The position numbers and the translations under genes are program-made. A stretch of DNA of 64,000 bases, from contig NC_089431.1 of assembly GCF_026210795.1 (NCBI RefSeq), positions 3,596,001 through 3,660,000 on the forward strand, read 5' to 3'. Positions 12,167-23,835 of the stretch are shown here, in pieces (position 1 is the stretch's first letter; each line of letters opens with the position of its first letter). The DNA is from Rhizophagus irregularis (taxonomy: Eukaryota; Glomeromycota; Glomeromycetes; Glomerales; Glomeraceae). A model generated the notes under the pieces. It was not told where the DNA came from and did not search any database. It saw only the letters and a program-made list of their open reading frames with translations.

Positions 12167-14125
12167 TTAAAGAGCGTTGATATCAAGTTCAATTTCCTTG
12201 GTAATATAACTAATATATCCTGTTATTGAATTAAAGAAAATAGATAAATTTATGATAAAATATTATTAACTTATTTTTATAAAAATATATTTACTTACCA
12301 TTATTATTAGGTTGATTAGAATTAATATTAATATCTAATTCAATTTCTTTCGTAAAGTAATCTAAAAAAAAATAAATAGATTTAATTAATTAAAACTATG
12401 AAATAATTATGTTGACTGTTTAAATTAAATTTTATTTACCATTATTTATTTCTCCAAAAAATTTTCTTCTTTTAATACTTTGGCCTAAATAATTTTTTAA
12501 AAAAATATTGTAAATAAGCTTTCATTATTTATTGAGTTTATTAAAGCTTAAAAATTTAACCTATTAAGCGATAATAAAAATAGCTAATTTTATAAGGTTT
12601 AATTTTCGTACCATTGTCTTTATTATTATTTTTGTCAACTAAATCAACTTCAAACTTTCTTTTATCTTTAGCATTAAAATAAATAATAATAATTAATAGC
12701 GATCAAAAATACTACATAAATAATATATTAGCAATGATAACCAAATAATTACCAGTAAATGATTCATTATTTTCCATACAATAATAATAAAATGGATCTA
12801 AATAATTGTTTCAAAATAATAAAAGCTTTAAATTTTTATTACAAGTGTATTGATAGTATCACAAAATTACTTACCGATAGCTTGATTTCTTAAACTCCTT
12901 AAAGACATTGCAGATTGAATCAAATGACTTAAAGGTCTACTCTTATAAATAGCACCTGGATTATTTATCGTTACAGGCCCAATATCTGATGATTCCATAA
13001 TTTTAGTCGCAGTATTTTTCCGTTCCGTATCCCGCATTTTATTAAGCTTCCAATATATAACAATAGCTGATGGTCTTTTCTTCGGATCGGAATGCCAGCA
13101 ATCTTTCATTAATTCAATATATCCTTCAGGTGCATTTGTAACAATTGGTGGTCTTAATCCGTCACATATGTTAATTATAAGTTCTGTATCATGATTTTCA
13201 TTCCAAAAAGGTCTTCTTCCTGTCATAAACTCCCACATAATCATTCCAAAACTATATACATCTGAAGCTTCTGTATATTTTTGTCCTTGAAAAATCTCTG
13301 GTGCCATATAAGGAATAATACCATAATTCTCATTATTATCTGTAAATTCAGTTGCAGATTTGCTTATTCCCAGATCACCTATACACGCAAAATGTTTACT
13401 AAAAAAGATATTTCCACTGTGTAAATCTCTGTGAATAATTTTTGCTTCATGAATATTTTTAAGTCCTACTATTATGTTATACAATCGACATAATTTTATA
13501 AACCAACTAATATTATAAAAATCATTACTTAAATAATGCATCAAATCGCCTGAATTATAATATGGCATAACAATTATGATATCTTTGTTAACAGGTTCTT
13601 GAGTAATTCCAAAATATTCACAAACATAACTCGTTGTGTAACTATTTGAAACAATCTGATAAAATAACTTTAGCTAAAAAAAAAATCAATTTATTATCAT
13701 CATTAAATTAAAATATTGTACTATGCTATGTACTGTACCTCATTCAATTCCTTGGAGGTGATATTTTTAGAATTATTAAGTTTTTTTAGAGCAACCATAT
13801 AATAATTCTTACGAAAAATATAATCAGCACTACGCTTAAAAAAGTACCATTCAATTGGTCCATCAACCCAAGTGGCCTTATAAATTTTACTAAATCCTCC
13901 TTCAGCAATAAATTCTATATTGTTAAATTGTTCATAAGGAATAAACTCCATTTTACCTCCTACCATAATAGAATAATCACTTTGAGTGTATCTGATAAAA
14001 TCATCAATAACTTTGTTTCCGCTTGATTTAAGCATTGTCTTTATTTTATAACAAATGAGACAAATTTGTTGACCTTTATCAACAACTCTTCTTTCTCTGT
14101 TACATTCATTACATTTTTTATACAT
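12167..14125 (-). CDS. Protein kinase with N-terminal Cys motif and repeated short-exon tail
   Basis: Exons: 14125-13739, 13673-12875, then short exons near 12799-12752, 12670-12612, 12486-12440 and 12361-12301, and a last one from about 12219 to the stop at 12167; all phases agree. The N-terminus has CNECN and CLIC, a likely zinc-binding pair. Kinase motifs: AEGGFSKIY, VALKKL, HRDLHSGNIF, GDLGISK (DLG replaces DFG), MAPEIFQG, SDVYSFGMIMWE. The HRD and Lys are present, so it is probably active. The tail exons encode variants of a charged motif: DYFTKEIELDIN, SYITKEIELDIN and KRKFEVDLVD. A decayed close relative lies at 29228-30893. The substrate is unknown. Confidence 0.85.
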
Positions 14126-15211
14126 GTTTATTTTACGTTTTGAGTTTTGTGCCCGTCTACTTAAATGATATTTTATCTGATATTAAAAAGCCAATTTTAT
14201 CAATTTTATGATAATAATTCATTAATTGTTCCAGACTTTCTAGTGTATATATACTTTTGTATAAGAATTCCATAAGAGAATAAAAGAATTCCATGAAAGA
14301 ATACAAGAATTCTGTAGATGGTAATTAATATTAATTCAACAACCAATGAGAAAATACTGTGTACCGTGAGACAGATTACAATATTGTACAGTTGTATTAA
14401 TATGTTAACTTTTTTTCGTTCGCTGGGATACGCAAATATATCACGTGATCTCATGTTAAATTTTTTTGTCCCACGCTGTAATATGTGGATCTATTTGATT
14501 CGACGATTATTATAAACCAGGTTTAAATATTTCATATGCTGGGATGGACATTACCCCTGCTATAAATCCATGTTATAAATTGGGTAAATTGATTCAGACC
14601 TGGGGTATTTTAGTCAGTGCTAACGCGGAAAAAAAGTATTTTACATTTTTACTGCGGTAAAAAGAACCTCATTTTATAAAAGATCAAAATTTTAAAAAAA
14701 AAATTTTTAAAAATAAAGTTAACAAAAGTTCCCTAATTATTCAATAACAGGATAATGGTTATTTAAATTTAAGAATTATCAAACAAATAAACAAAAAAAA
14801 AATAATTTTTATTCGAATATTATTCATTATATCGTATGATATTGCTAAATGATCGACAGAAATGATCGACAGAATATAAAACATTGAATATATAAGCACG
14901 AATCAACTTTTTGATAGGGAATAAACAAATAATAAAGCTTCAAATTTCCTGTAAAATACCAATAGAAATAAATCATTGCGTCGTACGACTTTTCATTTCC
15001 TTTTAATTACTAATTCATTTAATGATCCGTCGTGTACTCGTATCACCTCATTCGCTTTTACGATGATCCCCGATTATTGTATATTTTAAGGAAAGTGTAA
15101 CATCAATACGTAATTTTATTGGTGCACATCAGTCTCACCACTATTTTAATTTTTGTTTATTTTAACTATTATTTCATAAAAAAAAAAAACTTTTACTCGA
15201 AAAAACAAAAA
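14126..15211. promoter_or_regulatory. Divergent upstream region of kinase and Sel1 genes
   Basis: About 1.1 kb between two divergent starts. Contains tcacgtgatc near 14440 and a TATA-like atatataag near 14890. No gene is seen; small frames here are AT-rich noise. The regulatory role is inferred from position. Confidence 0.35.
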
Positions 15212-17596
15212 ATGCCTTTAAATAATAATAATAATATTTCATCAAGCGAAGACGAAAATTTCTTAAAAGATTTTTTAAAAGAATTTTATCGTCAAATTAT
15301 AAAAATCGATAATTATACTAGTATTGAAAATATCTTAACGGAATGGATACAAGAATTTTTTGATAATAATAATAAAAATTCTGAAAAAATTTTAAAATTA
15401 ATGGAAAATCATGAAGAAAATGAAAATTGGTTCTCAAGTTTAATAGGATTTTTTTATGATAATGATATTGGTATCATAGATAATTATAATTTAATTAATA
15501 AAGATAAATCTTTTAAATATTATAAATTATCAATTGATAAATATGAAAAAGATGAAAATAAAAAATTATTTTCTATTTATCAATTACTTAATATCATTAT
15601 TTCAAAATTTTTATTATCAATTTATTATTATAAGGATATAATTTTATATAAAAGAGATTTGATTATAAAAGAATATGGAAGTTTGGAAAATAATCATGTA
15701 ATGTCACATAATCAATTTGAAAATTTTAATGGATTAAAAATGATTAATTTATGTAAAGATGAGATAAGTGTTATGGAAAATTATTTTGAATTACAAGATA
15801 ACGATGAACATAACGAAAATCAAATAGACTATATTAAAAAGAAAGAATCAATAGATTTAAATAATTTAGGCTACTGTTATCAATATGGAATAGGTAAAAA
15901 AAAAGATATATTTAAAGCATTTGGACTTTATTTAAAATCAGCAGAAGGAGGAAATTCTGGCGCACAAAATAATTTAGGTTATTGTTACCAAAATGGAATT
16001 GGAATTACAAAAGATGAAAATAAAGCATTTGAATGGTACTTGAAAGCAGCTAATAATGGAGATTCATATGCACAATATAATTTGGGTGTTTGTTACCAAA
16101 GCGGGAATGGGATAAATAAAGATTACAAAAAAGCTTTTGAATGGTATCTTAAATCCGCTAAAGGAGAGTATTCATGTGCACAATATAGATTAGGTTATTA
16201 TTATCAAAATGGAATTGGAATATCCAAAGATGACAATGAAGCATTTAAATGGTATATTAAAGCTGCTAAAGGAGGAATTTTAGATGTAGAAAGTATTTTA
16301 GGAAATTTTTATATAAATGGAATTGGAACACCTAAAAATGAAAGTAAATCATTTGAATGGTATTTGAAAGCTGCTAAAAGAGGAGATTCAAATGCACAAA
16401 CTAAAATAGGTTATTATTATCAAAATGGTATTGGAACTCTCGATGACAGTTGTAGGGCATTTAAATGGTATATGAAAGCTGCTGAAGGAGGAAATGTAGA
16501 TGCACAAAATAATTTAGGTGAATGTTATAAAAATGGAATTGGAACATCTAAAGACGATTATGAATCTTTTGAATGGTATTTGAAAGCTGCTAAAGGAGGA
16601 AATGTAAATGCACAAACAAATGTTGGTTATTATTACCAAAATGGAATTGGAGTATTAGTAAAAGATCCGGAAAAGGCTATGTTTTGGTATAATAAAGCAG
16701 CAGAAGGTGGATCCATTATGGCACAATATAATCTAGGCTTTTATTATGAATTTTTTGAAAAAAATGAAATTAAAGCATTTGAGTATTATAAAAAATCAGC
16801 CGAAGGAGGATATTTAGAATCTCAAGTTAAACTTGGCTTTTTATATAATTGTGGTTATGGAACGAAAAAGAATTTAAAAAATGCTGTTTATTGGCTTGAG
16901 AAAGCATCAGAAAATGGAAGTAGCCTTGCAAGATATAATTTGGCTGAATGTTATGAATTAGGAAATGGTGTGGATATAGACGAAACTAAAGCATTCGAAT
17001 ACTATAAAGAATCATCCAAAAATGGATATGTGGGCGCAAAATTTATACTTGGGTATTACTATGTAAATGGTATTGGGACGGAGGTCAATAAAGAAAAAGG
17101 ATTTGAATTATTTAATGAAGCAGCTGGTAGAAATGTACCAAATAATTTAGAAAACGCAATAAGTGATATGGATAAAGTTAATTATTGGTACCATAAGAGT
17201 GCAGAAGAGGAAAACAAAATTGCATTGTATAAATTAGGCGAATGCTATGAGTTGGGTAAAGGCGTTTGTCAAAATGAAAGGAGAGCATTTGAATTTTATA
17301 AAAAATCAGCCAAACAAGGATTTATTGATGCTTATTGTAAACTTGGACATATTTATAACAATGGATTTGAAATTGATATTAATAAAGAAAAAGCATTTGA
17401 TTCATATAAAATTGCTGCTGAAGGAGGAAATGTTGATGCACAAAGAAGCATTGCATCTTTATATGAACAAGGTGAAGGTACTGAAAAAAACGTAGAAAAA
17501 GCTATTTATTGGTATGAAAAAGCTGCAGAAAACGGCTGTTTAAACTCTAAAGATAATTTACACAATCTTTTAATAACGCAACAAGGATATTTGTAA
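15212..17596 (+). CDS. Sel1-repeat protein
   Basis: A 794-residue single-exon protein. The first ~200 residues are acidic and Asn-rich (start MPLNNNNNISSSEDENF) without a recognised domain. About fifteen Sel1-like repeats of ~36 residues follow, with the usual pattern A..NLG.CY..GIG...D..KAFEWY.KAA. Sel1 repeats stack into an alpha-solenoid that binds protein partners, so this is probably a scaffold or adaptor. Start: the frame is open from 15119, but the Met at 15212 follows an A-rich leader (aaaaacaaaaaatg) and the residues before it are unlike the rest. The end of the repeat array is closely related to the broken copies at 19407-22181 and 22330-23302; this one is intact. Confidence 0.85.
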   Translation: MPLNNNNNISSSEDENFLKDFLKEFYRQIIKIDNYTSIENILTEWIQEFFDNNNKNSEKILKLMENHEENENWFSSLIGFFYDNDIGIIDNYNLINKDKSFKYYKLSIDKYEKDENKKLFSIYQLLNIIISKFLLSIYYYKDIILYKRDLIIKEYGSLENNHVMSHNQFENFNGLKMINLCKDEISVMENYFELQDNDEHNENQIDYIKKKESIDLNNLGYCYQYGIGKKKDIFKAFGLYLKSAEGGNSGAQNNLGYCYQNGIGITKDENKAFEWYLKAANNGDSYAQYNLGVCYQSGNGINKDYKKAFEWYLKSAKGEYSCAQYRLGYYYQNGIGISKDDNEAFKWYIKAAKGGILDVESILGNFYINGIGTPKNESKSFEWYLKAAKRGDSNAQTKIGYYYQNGIGTLDDSCRAFKWYMKAAEGGNVDAQNNLGECYKNGIGTSKDDYESFEWYLKAAKGGNVNAQTNVGYYYQNGIGVLVKDPEKAMFWYNKAAEGGSIMAQYNLGFYYEFFEKNEIKAFEYYKKSAEGGYLESQVKLGFLYNCGYGTKKNLKNAVYWLEKASENGSSLARYNLAECYELGNGVDIDETKAFEYYKESSKNGYVGAKFILGYYYVNGIGTEVNKEKGFELFNEAAGRNVPNNLENAISDMDKVNYWYHKSAEEENKIALYKLGECYELGKGVCQNERRAFEFYKKSAKQGFIDAYCKLGHIYNNGFEIDINKEKAFDSYKIAAEGGNVDAQRSIASLYEQGEGTEKNVEKAIYWYEKAAENGCLNSKDNLHNLLITQQGYL

Positions 17597-17920
17597 AGTT
17601 TATTTAGTTATTTTTATCATATGTAAATCCGCCAATTATTTATTTATATATTTATATATTTATCCATTTATTTATTAATTTTTACTCATTTTAAATAAAT
17701 AATTATTGTATATCCATTATTAGTACTTTAATAATTGATATTTGTTTACATAATAAAGGAAATTAATATTTAATTACCGTAATTATCGTACTACCAGTTT
17801 TCTTCATGAGGAGTTCAGATAGTCATTATAAATTTGGCCCGGATAAACACAGGGAAAATGTTTGTCGAGAAATATGAATATATAAATGGAAGATCAAAGC
17901 TTAGGTAATACTTAAAAAAT
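17597..17920. other. 3' spacer of the Sel1 gene
   Basis: T-rich spacer. The stretch near 17695-17760 is repeated in similar form at about 19200-19265, suggesting that the duplication carried downstream sequence with it. Confidence 0.4.
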
Positions 17921-18590
17921 GGTTACGGTATGCTTCGCCAGAGGGAAGTTTCTCCGAATGGGCGTTTCAGGAGGATATTTCGCCAAATCTTTTTCCCTAT
18001 TTCGTCGAAAGACATTTTGCCAAAAATGTTGGTGATTAATATTCATTAACGATTCGATACAAAGAAAATAAAAATGGTTCAAAAATTTATGAGTATGGCG
18101 AATTTGCTATCTTTTTTTGAACTTAAGACTGAATAAAATTAGTAATTTTCCTTAAATCAAAAAAAAAAATAAACAATCACGACTCATAATTTGTAAATTA
18201 TTCGTTTAAAAGGAAAATTAAAAAATTCCATGTCCTCGGAGAAATGTCCTGGCTTCAGCGCAAGATGTCCTTTGCCCAGTAAAAAGTTCTTGTACCAAAT
18301 ATAGGCCAATTATGAAATGAGCCCATTCGGTATAAAATTTGGCCATATTTATTTTAATTTTATCCCATTTATGGTCCAATTTTCGTACCAAACAGGCTCA
18401 TGTATAAATTCAATACAAACCTAATATGAATTCAGTACAGGACTTTTTACTGGGTTGGTAAATGAGTTTCGATAAATTGTCCATTTAGGAAAAATGGCAT
18501 TCCACTTCGGTGAAACATACTTCGGCAAATTGCTTTGGTGAAATGGTTTCATTGAGGTGGACTTCGACAACAAGTCCGAATACCTTTAAA
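17921..18590. mobile_element. TTCGCC-rich inverted-repeat element, copy 1
   Basis: Starts ggttacggtatgcttcgcc and ends gacttcgacaacaagtccg aatacc, i.e. inverted ggtattcgg. Between lie many degenerate words of the type tttcgccgaa and ttcggcgaaa. The same start and words occur at 58741-59461. No coding capacity. A smaller element is nested at 18275-18454. Confidence 0.5.
18275..18454. mobile_element. Nested MITE, 180 bp
   Basis: The left end cccagtaaaaagttcttgta and the right end tacaggactttttactggg are inverted copies. TTG borders both sides, a possible 3-bp target duplication. It sits inside the larger TTCGCC-rich element. Confidence 0.6.
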
Positions 18591-18868
18591 AAAAGGTTCA
18601 TTCATTATTATTATGAAATTTCCGTATTTTTTCACAGAAGAATTATTTAAAAATGGTTAATAATAAAGGGTTTTGTTTTTATCGCACCTGTGTTACGTCG
18701 CAACCCTATTTTGCGAATTCTCTTATGTGATCCTTAATGATTGTATAATCCTGTTTCTCGTTATCTTTCTCTCTTAACGTGCTTCTTTTCTTATATCGAA
18801 CACTTGGCGTCAAACATTATAAATAAATATAAACGTCCATTTTTTGTTATCGTTATATTAGATCTACC

Positions 18869-19126
18869 TCATGAAAATTGATTCCATGTCTTTGTTAAGC
18901 GGATTTTGGTCTGGGCAGTTTTATATTTGAAGTTTCGTTTGTCGCTAGCTAATCTTTCCACATATTCCCACTTTCCTTGATTTAGGTCACGTGGAGTATC
19001 GGAAAAATGTTTAGCCAAGTAATCATTGGACATCGGCGATCTTACCAGACCTTTTGTTTCCATTACTCGTTTCTTTCTTTCTAATTCCTTTATTCTATTT
19101 TCTAAATTAGATATAGTGTCTTCATG
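18869..19126 (-). pseudogene. Coiled-coil protein fragment
   Basis: An open frame of 85 codons with a heptad-like start (NLENRIKELERKKR) followed by VRSPMSNDYLAKHFSD. A TAA lies immediately upstream and there is no Met at the start of the open stretch; the first Met is at 19063. It reads like the C-terminal piece of a longer protein. Family not recognised. Confidence 0.35.
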
Positions 19127-19406
19127 TTACTTTGTTTCGTCTTTATGGCTCAATATTGTTCGTTCTTTTTTATATATTTATTTTTGATTTTTTATTCATT
19201 TTAAATAAATAATTATTTGTATAACCATTATTACTTTTTAATAAACATTATTTGATTACATAATATTATATCGGCTAAACTTGTAGATTTGTGTTCAGTT
19301 ATGCACAGATTAATCTTATGTAACATTTAAAAGAAGTTCATTCATGAATTAATTAGGGAATTTCGTATTTTTTTTTCTTACCGAAAAAAATACAATAATT
19401 TAAAAA

Positions 19407-22181
19407 ATGGACGACGATAAACTTTTAAAAAAATTATCACAAAATTTACTTGAAATTTTAGATGATGATGATGAATATTATGATATTACTATTGAAGTTG
19501 GAAGTGACACTTACGTTAAAATATTTCGTGCCCATATGAATATTTTAAATTATCGTTCTCCTTATTTACGAAGAATTTTATCAACTAATAAAAAGAAAAG
19601 TGATGGTACTTTGGTACAAGTTAAGTTGACAAGTATTTTACCTGAAATTTTTCAAATAATTTTAAGGTACCAAGTAATGAAATATTGAATTAACAAGTTG
19701 TTATAATAAATACTTTTATAATTATGAAATTTTTTTTTCATTTTAGATATACACTACCCTCCCAAAAGTATCCGGTCAACCAATAAAAATCATATTTTAT
19801 TAATAATAATTAATATTTAGTTGGCCATCCATTGTTTTTAATGCATGCTTCAATTCAGCGTAGTATGCTCTCAATTAAATTAATGTAAGTTTCGGATGGA
19901 ATTCTTTCCCACTCTTCTTTTAGCTGTTAATCCAGTCGTGTCCTAAAATTTCCAAAAAGTACCATTACAGACACAATTGTTCGATACAAGAATTTTAATC
20001 CTGATAGTTTCATGTCCTTTCCAAAGGCCAATAATTTGCCCACACTCACTCAATTCACTAGTTTTTCCCATTTTAAAAGTAGCTGAATGGCGTAGTAACA
20101 AAAAAAAAGCATTGGCAAAAATTGAGGCGTTATTATTTTTTTATTGCCAAATCTGGTACAAGTATCATAACACAATAAAAATACATTCATTTTAATCGTT
20201 AGAACCAGGGGAATTATTTTTTTTTAAAAAAAATAATACTTTATATATTCAATCTTGAGAAAATCAAGTTGAGCTTGACCGGATACTTTTTGGAGGGTAG
20301 TGTATTTATGGGGGAGGAATAACTCTGGAGGAATATGATAATTTATATTGTCAAAATCTTGGTTACTGCTTGTGAATTGAGTCTTAAAGAATTAGTCGTG
20401 TATATACAATCCTTTTTGACTAAAAATAAAACTGGCTGGATGGAATTAAATTTTAATTTGATATATCAAACGAGTTTTGAAAATAATTCTTTCTTGGAAC
20501 TTCAAAAATATTGTACTGATTTAATGTCTAAATATCCAGATAAGATACTCAAATCATTAGATTTTTCTGCAACTCCGGAAAAACTTATTGTCTCGCTTAT
20601 TCAAGATAATAAACTTCAAATGAGTGAAATTCAAATATGGGAACATGTTCTTAAATGGGGTCTTTCACAAAATCCTGAGCTTTCTTCAGACCCTTCTAGT
20701 TTTTCAAAGAATGATTTTAATTCTTTAAAGAATACATTACAACAATGTATTCCGTTTATTAAATTTTATAATTTAACTTCTAAAGAATTTTCAGATAAAG
20801 TATTACCCTATAAGAAAGTCTTACCAAAAGGATTATATAACGATTTATTAAAATCATTTTTAAATTTACATCCTAATAGCAAGCCAATTGGTATATCAGA
20901 ACCTCAAATGACTAAGGAAATTAATGTTGATGACACTAAGAAATTATTCGAATGGTATATGAAAGCTGCTGAAGAAGGAAATTTAGGTGCACAAACTAAT
21001 ATAGGTTTTCATTATCAAAATGGAATTGGAGTCCCAAAAGATGAAAATAAAGCATTTGAGTGGTATATGAAAGCTGCTAAAGGAGGAAATTTAGATGCGC
21101 AAAATAATTTAGGTGATTGCTATAAAAATGGAATCGGAATATCTAAAAATAAAAATAAATCTTTTGAATGGTATATGAAAGCTGCTGAACGAGGAAACTT
21201 AATTGCACAAACCAATATAAGTCATTATTATCAAAATGGAATTGGAGTAGAAAAAAACTTGAACAAATCTATCCATTGGTATAGTAAAGCAGCAGAAGGT
21301 GGATGTGAAATAGCACAATATAATCTAGGATCTTTTTATGATGATGGATTGGGAATTGAAAAAAATGAAGTCAAAGCATTTGAATATTATATAAAATCGG
21401 CTGAAAAAGGATATTTAGACTCTCAAGTTAGACTTGGCTATTGTTATTATTATGGTTATGGAACGGAAAAAGATTTAAAAAAATCTTTTTATTGGTTTGA
21501 AAAAGCAGCAAAAAATGGATGCCTTGCAAATTATAATTTAGCTGAATTTTATGAATTAGGAATCAGTGTAGATAAAGATATAAATAAAGCATTTGAATCC
21601 TATAAAGAATCAGCAGAAAATGGATGTGTAGATGCAATATTTAGACTTGGATATTATTATGTAAATGGTATTGGAACTGAGGTTAATAAAGAAAAAGGAT
21701 TTGAATTATTTAATTAAGCAGCTGGTAGAAATGTACTACCAAATAATTTAGAAGAAAGTGTAGTAAGTGATATGGATAAAGCGAATTATTGGTATCATAA
21801 AGCAGCAGAAAAGGAAAATAAAATTGCATTATATAAATTAGGTGAATGTTATGAGTTAGGTAAAGGTGTTTGTCAAAATGAAAGGCAAGCATTTGAATTT
21901 ATAAAAGATCAGCTGAACAAGGATTTATTGATGCTCATTACAAACTTGGGAATATTTACTGTCATGGATATGAAATTGATAAAGAAAAAGCATTTGATTT
22001 ATATAAATTTGCTGCGGAAGGAGGAAATATTGATGCACAGCTGGCTCTTGCATCTTTATACACACGATGCGAAGGTACTGAAAAAAATATAGAAAAAGGC
22101 TGTTTATTGGTATAAGAAAGCTAATGAAACCTTGAAGGAGGAGTATTTAGACACCCTTTTAAATATATTAACCTCAGATTA
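19407..22181 (+). pseudogene. BTB-BACK-Sel1 gene, broken by transposon, frameshifts and nonsense codon
   Basis: Exon 1 (19407-19667) encodes a BTB domain nearly identical in layout to the 8849 gene, ending ILR at a GT donor; exon 2 opens at 19747. After five bases a Tc1/mariner-like element (19752-20302) is inserted. The exon resumes as TATTTATGGGGGAGG and carries GITLEEYDNL, then a 2-bp deletion shifts it to IVKILVTACELS. A BACK domain follows (ELQKYCTDL, IWEHVLKWG) and then about seven Sel1 repeats up to 21717, where GAA of the FNEAAGR motif has become TAA. Past that, further Sel1 repeats continue with more frame breaks. The intact equivalent of this end is at 17100-17590. The order BTB-BACK-Sel1 differs from the BTB-BACK-TLDc relative. 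Confidence 0.85.
19752..20302 (-). mobile_element. Internally deleted Tc1/mariner-like element, 551 bp
   Basis: Inverted ends cactaccctcccaaaagta and tactttttggagggtagtg, flanked by TA on both sides (19750-19751 and 20303-20304), the classic Tc1/mariner target duplication. On the minus strand, a short frame at 20071-19943 starts MGKTSELSECGQIIGLWKG, like the helix-turn-helix start of Tc1 transposases. Nearer the other end, EEWERIPSETYINLIESM and NNGWPTKY resemble the family's C-terminus. The catalytic core is missing, so the copy is non-autonomous. Confidence 0.88.
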
Positions 22182-22329
22182 ATATTATTTATGATCATCT
22201 TTGTATTATTTTACTTTATTATTTACTCATTATTTGTTAAAATATTAAATAATAAATACTTATAATTTATGTCCATTATTTAGTTACTATATAAATATTG
22301 TTGGTATAAACTCAATTTTTTTTTGTTAT

Positions 22330-23302
22330 TCAAAATAATAAACTTCAAATGAGTGAAATTCAAATATGGGAATATGTTCTTAAATGGAGACTTGCACAAA
22401 ATCCTGAGCTTTTTTCAGATCCTTCTAGTTTTTCAAATAATGATTTTAATTCTTTTAAAAAGAATACATTGCAACAATGTATTCCGTTTATTTTAATTTT
22501 ATAATAATTTAACTTCCAAAGAATTTTCAGATAAAGTCTTACATTATAAGAAAGTCTTACCAAAAGGATTACTAGTATAAAACGATTTATTAAAATTATT
22601 TTTAAATTTACATCCTAATAGCAAGCCAAGTGGTATATCAAGAAACTAAAATGACTAATAAAATTAATATTGATGATCATGGAATGTGCAAAATAATTTA
22701 GGTAATTGCTATAATAAAAATGGAATCGGAATACCTAAAAATAAAAATAAATCTTTCGAATGGTATATGAAAGTCGCTAAAGGAGGAAATTTAAATGCAC
22801 AAACTAATATCATAGGTCATTATTATCAAAATGGAATTGGAGCAGAAAAAAACTTGAACAAATCCATCCATTAGTATAGTAAAGCAGAAGAAGGTGGATG
22901 CGAAATAGCACAATATAAACTATGAAGTTGGATTGGGAGTTAAAAATGGAGTTAAAGCATTTGAATATATTAATAAATCAGCTGAAAGAGGATATTTAGA
23001 ATCCCAAGTCAAACTTGGCTTTTTATATAATTGTGGCTATGGAATGGATAGAGATTTAAAAAAAGTTACTATTTATTGACTTGAAAAAGCAGCAAAATGA
23101 AAGAAAATAGCCTTGCAAAATATAATTTAGCTGAATGTTATGAATTAGGAATCATTGTAGATAGAAATATAAATAAAGCATTTGAATTCTATAAAGAATT
23201 TGCAGAAAAATGGATATGTAGGCGCAAAATTTATACATGGTGTAAATGGTATTGGAACCGAGGTTAAATAAAAAATGGATTTGAATTATTTAGTGAGGCG
23301 TA
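22330..23302 (+). pseudogene. Third, heavily decayed BACK-Sel1 copy
   Basis: Begins mid-BACK (KLQMSEIQIWEYVLKW, NPELFSDPSSFSNNDF) without a BTB exon. It continues through the same Sel1 repeats as the 19407 copy, with many single-base indels and stops (for example ESLTKR interrupted near 22570, and SIH followed by TAG at 22873). It ends at the same KGFELF motif. Head-to-tail with the two earlier copies and the most decayed of the three. Confidence 0.8.
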
Positions 23303-23684
23303 AAATTATATTTTTTTAGTTTCTATTTGATTAAAAAAAAATTTTTTATATAAATAATCTTACAACATTTGCGACTGTTATTACTATGATCAAACTTTTG
23401 AATCAAAACAATTTCAGTTGTTTAAATTCGAAATATCACATCAGTACTCGTGCAGATGAGCATCATATCCTTTTATAAAGATAACCCGAGGTGTCCCATA
23501 TTAACATTATTAAATTCATTAAACAATGGATTGATAGAAGATTCATCAATGAATGATAATGTAATGATGATAAAATTATATTTCATACTTAATAAAAAAC
23601 TGGTATTATTGCGCTTTTCAAATTGTGCTACCCCCTGCAGGCCATCTAATAAAAAAGATTATGAGATTATGACTACAGGATGAT
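23303..23684. other. Spacer, no gene seen
   Basis: AT-rich sequence after the third Sel1 copy. An open frame at 23450-23683 has no recognisable domain and atypical content; I do not call it. Confidence 0.4.
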
Positions 23685-23835
23685 TACTGGACAAAAACTG
23701 GACAATTTTGTCCGGTAATTGTCCTGTAATCGTCCTATAATCATCCTATAATCGTCCTATAATCATAATCACTCAGTAATTGTCCAGTAATTGTCCTGTA
23801 ATTGTCCTGTAATCATAATCATCAAGTAATTATAA
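23685..23835. repeat. 11-bp degenerate tandem repeat
   Basis: Units of the form gtaattgtcct, gtaatcgtcct and ataatcatcct follow one another about a dozen times, with a longer pattern in which ataatcataatcactca interrupts the run. Non-coding minisatellite. Confidence 0.8.

Noticed and set aside
15119-15211. In-frame N-terminal extension of the Sel1 protein (MVHISLTTILIFVYF...)
   Set aside because: It resembles a signal peptide but is followed by Lys/Asn-rich leader sequence; the ATG at 15212 has the A-rich context seen before other starts here.
19977-20195. Plus-strand ORF inside the Tc1/mariner element
   Set aside because: It is a shadow; the recognisable transposase remnants are on the minus strand.
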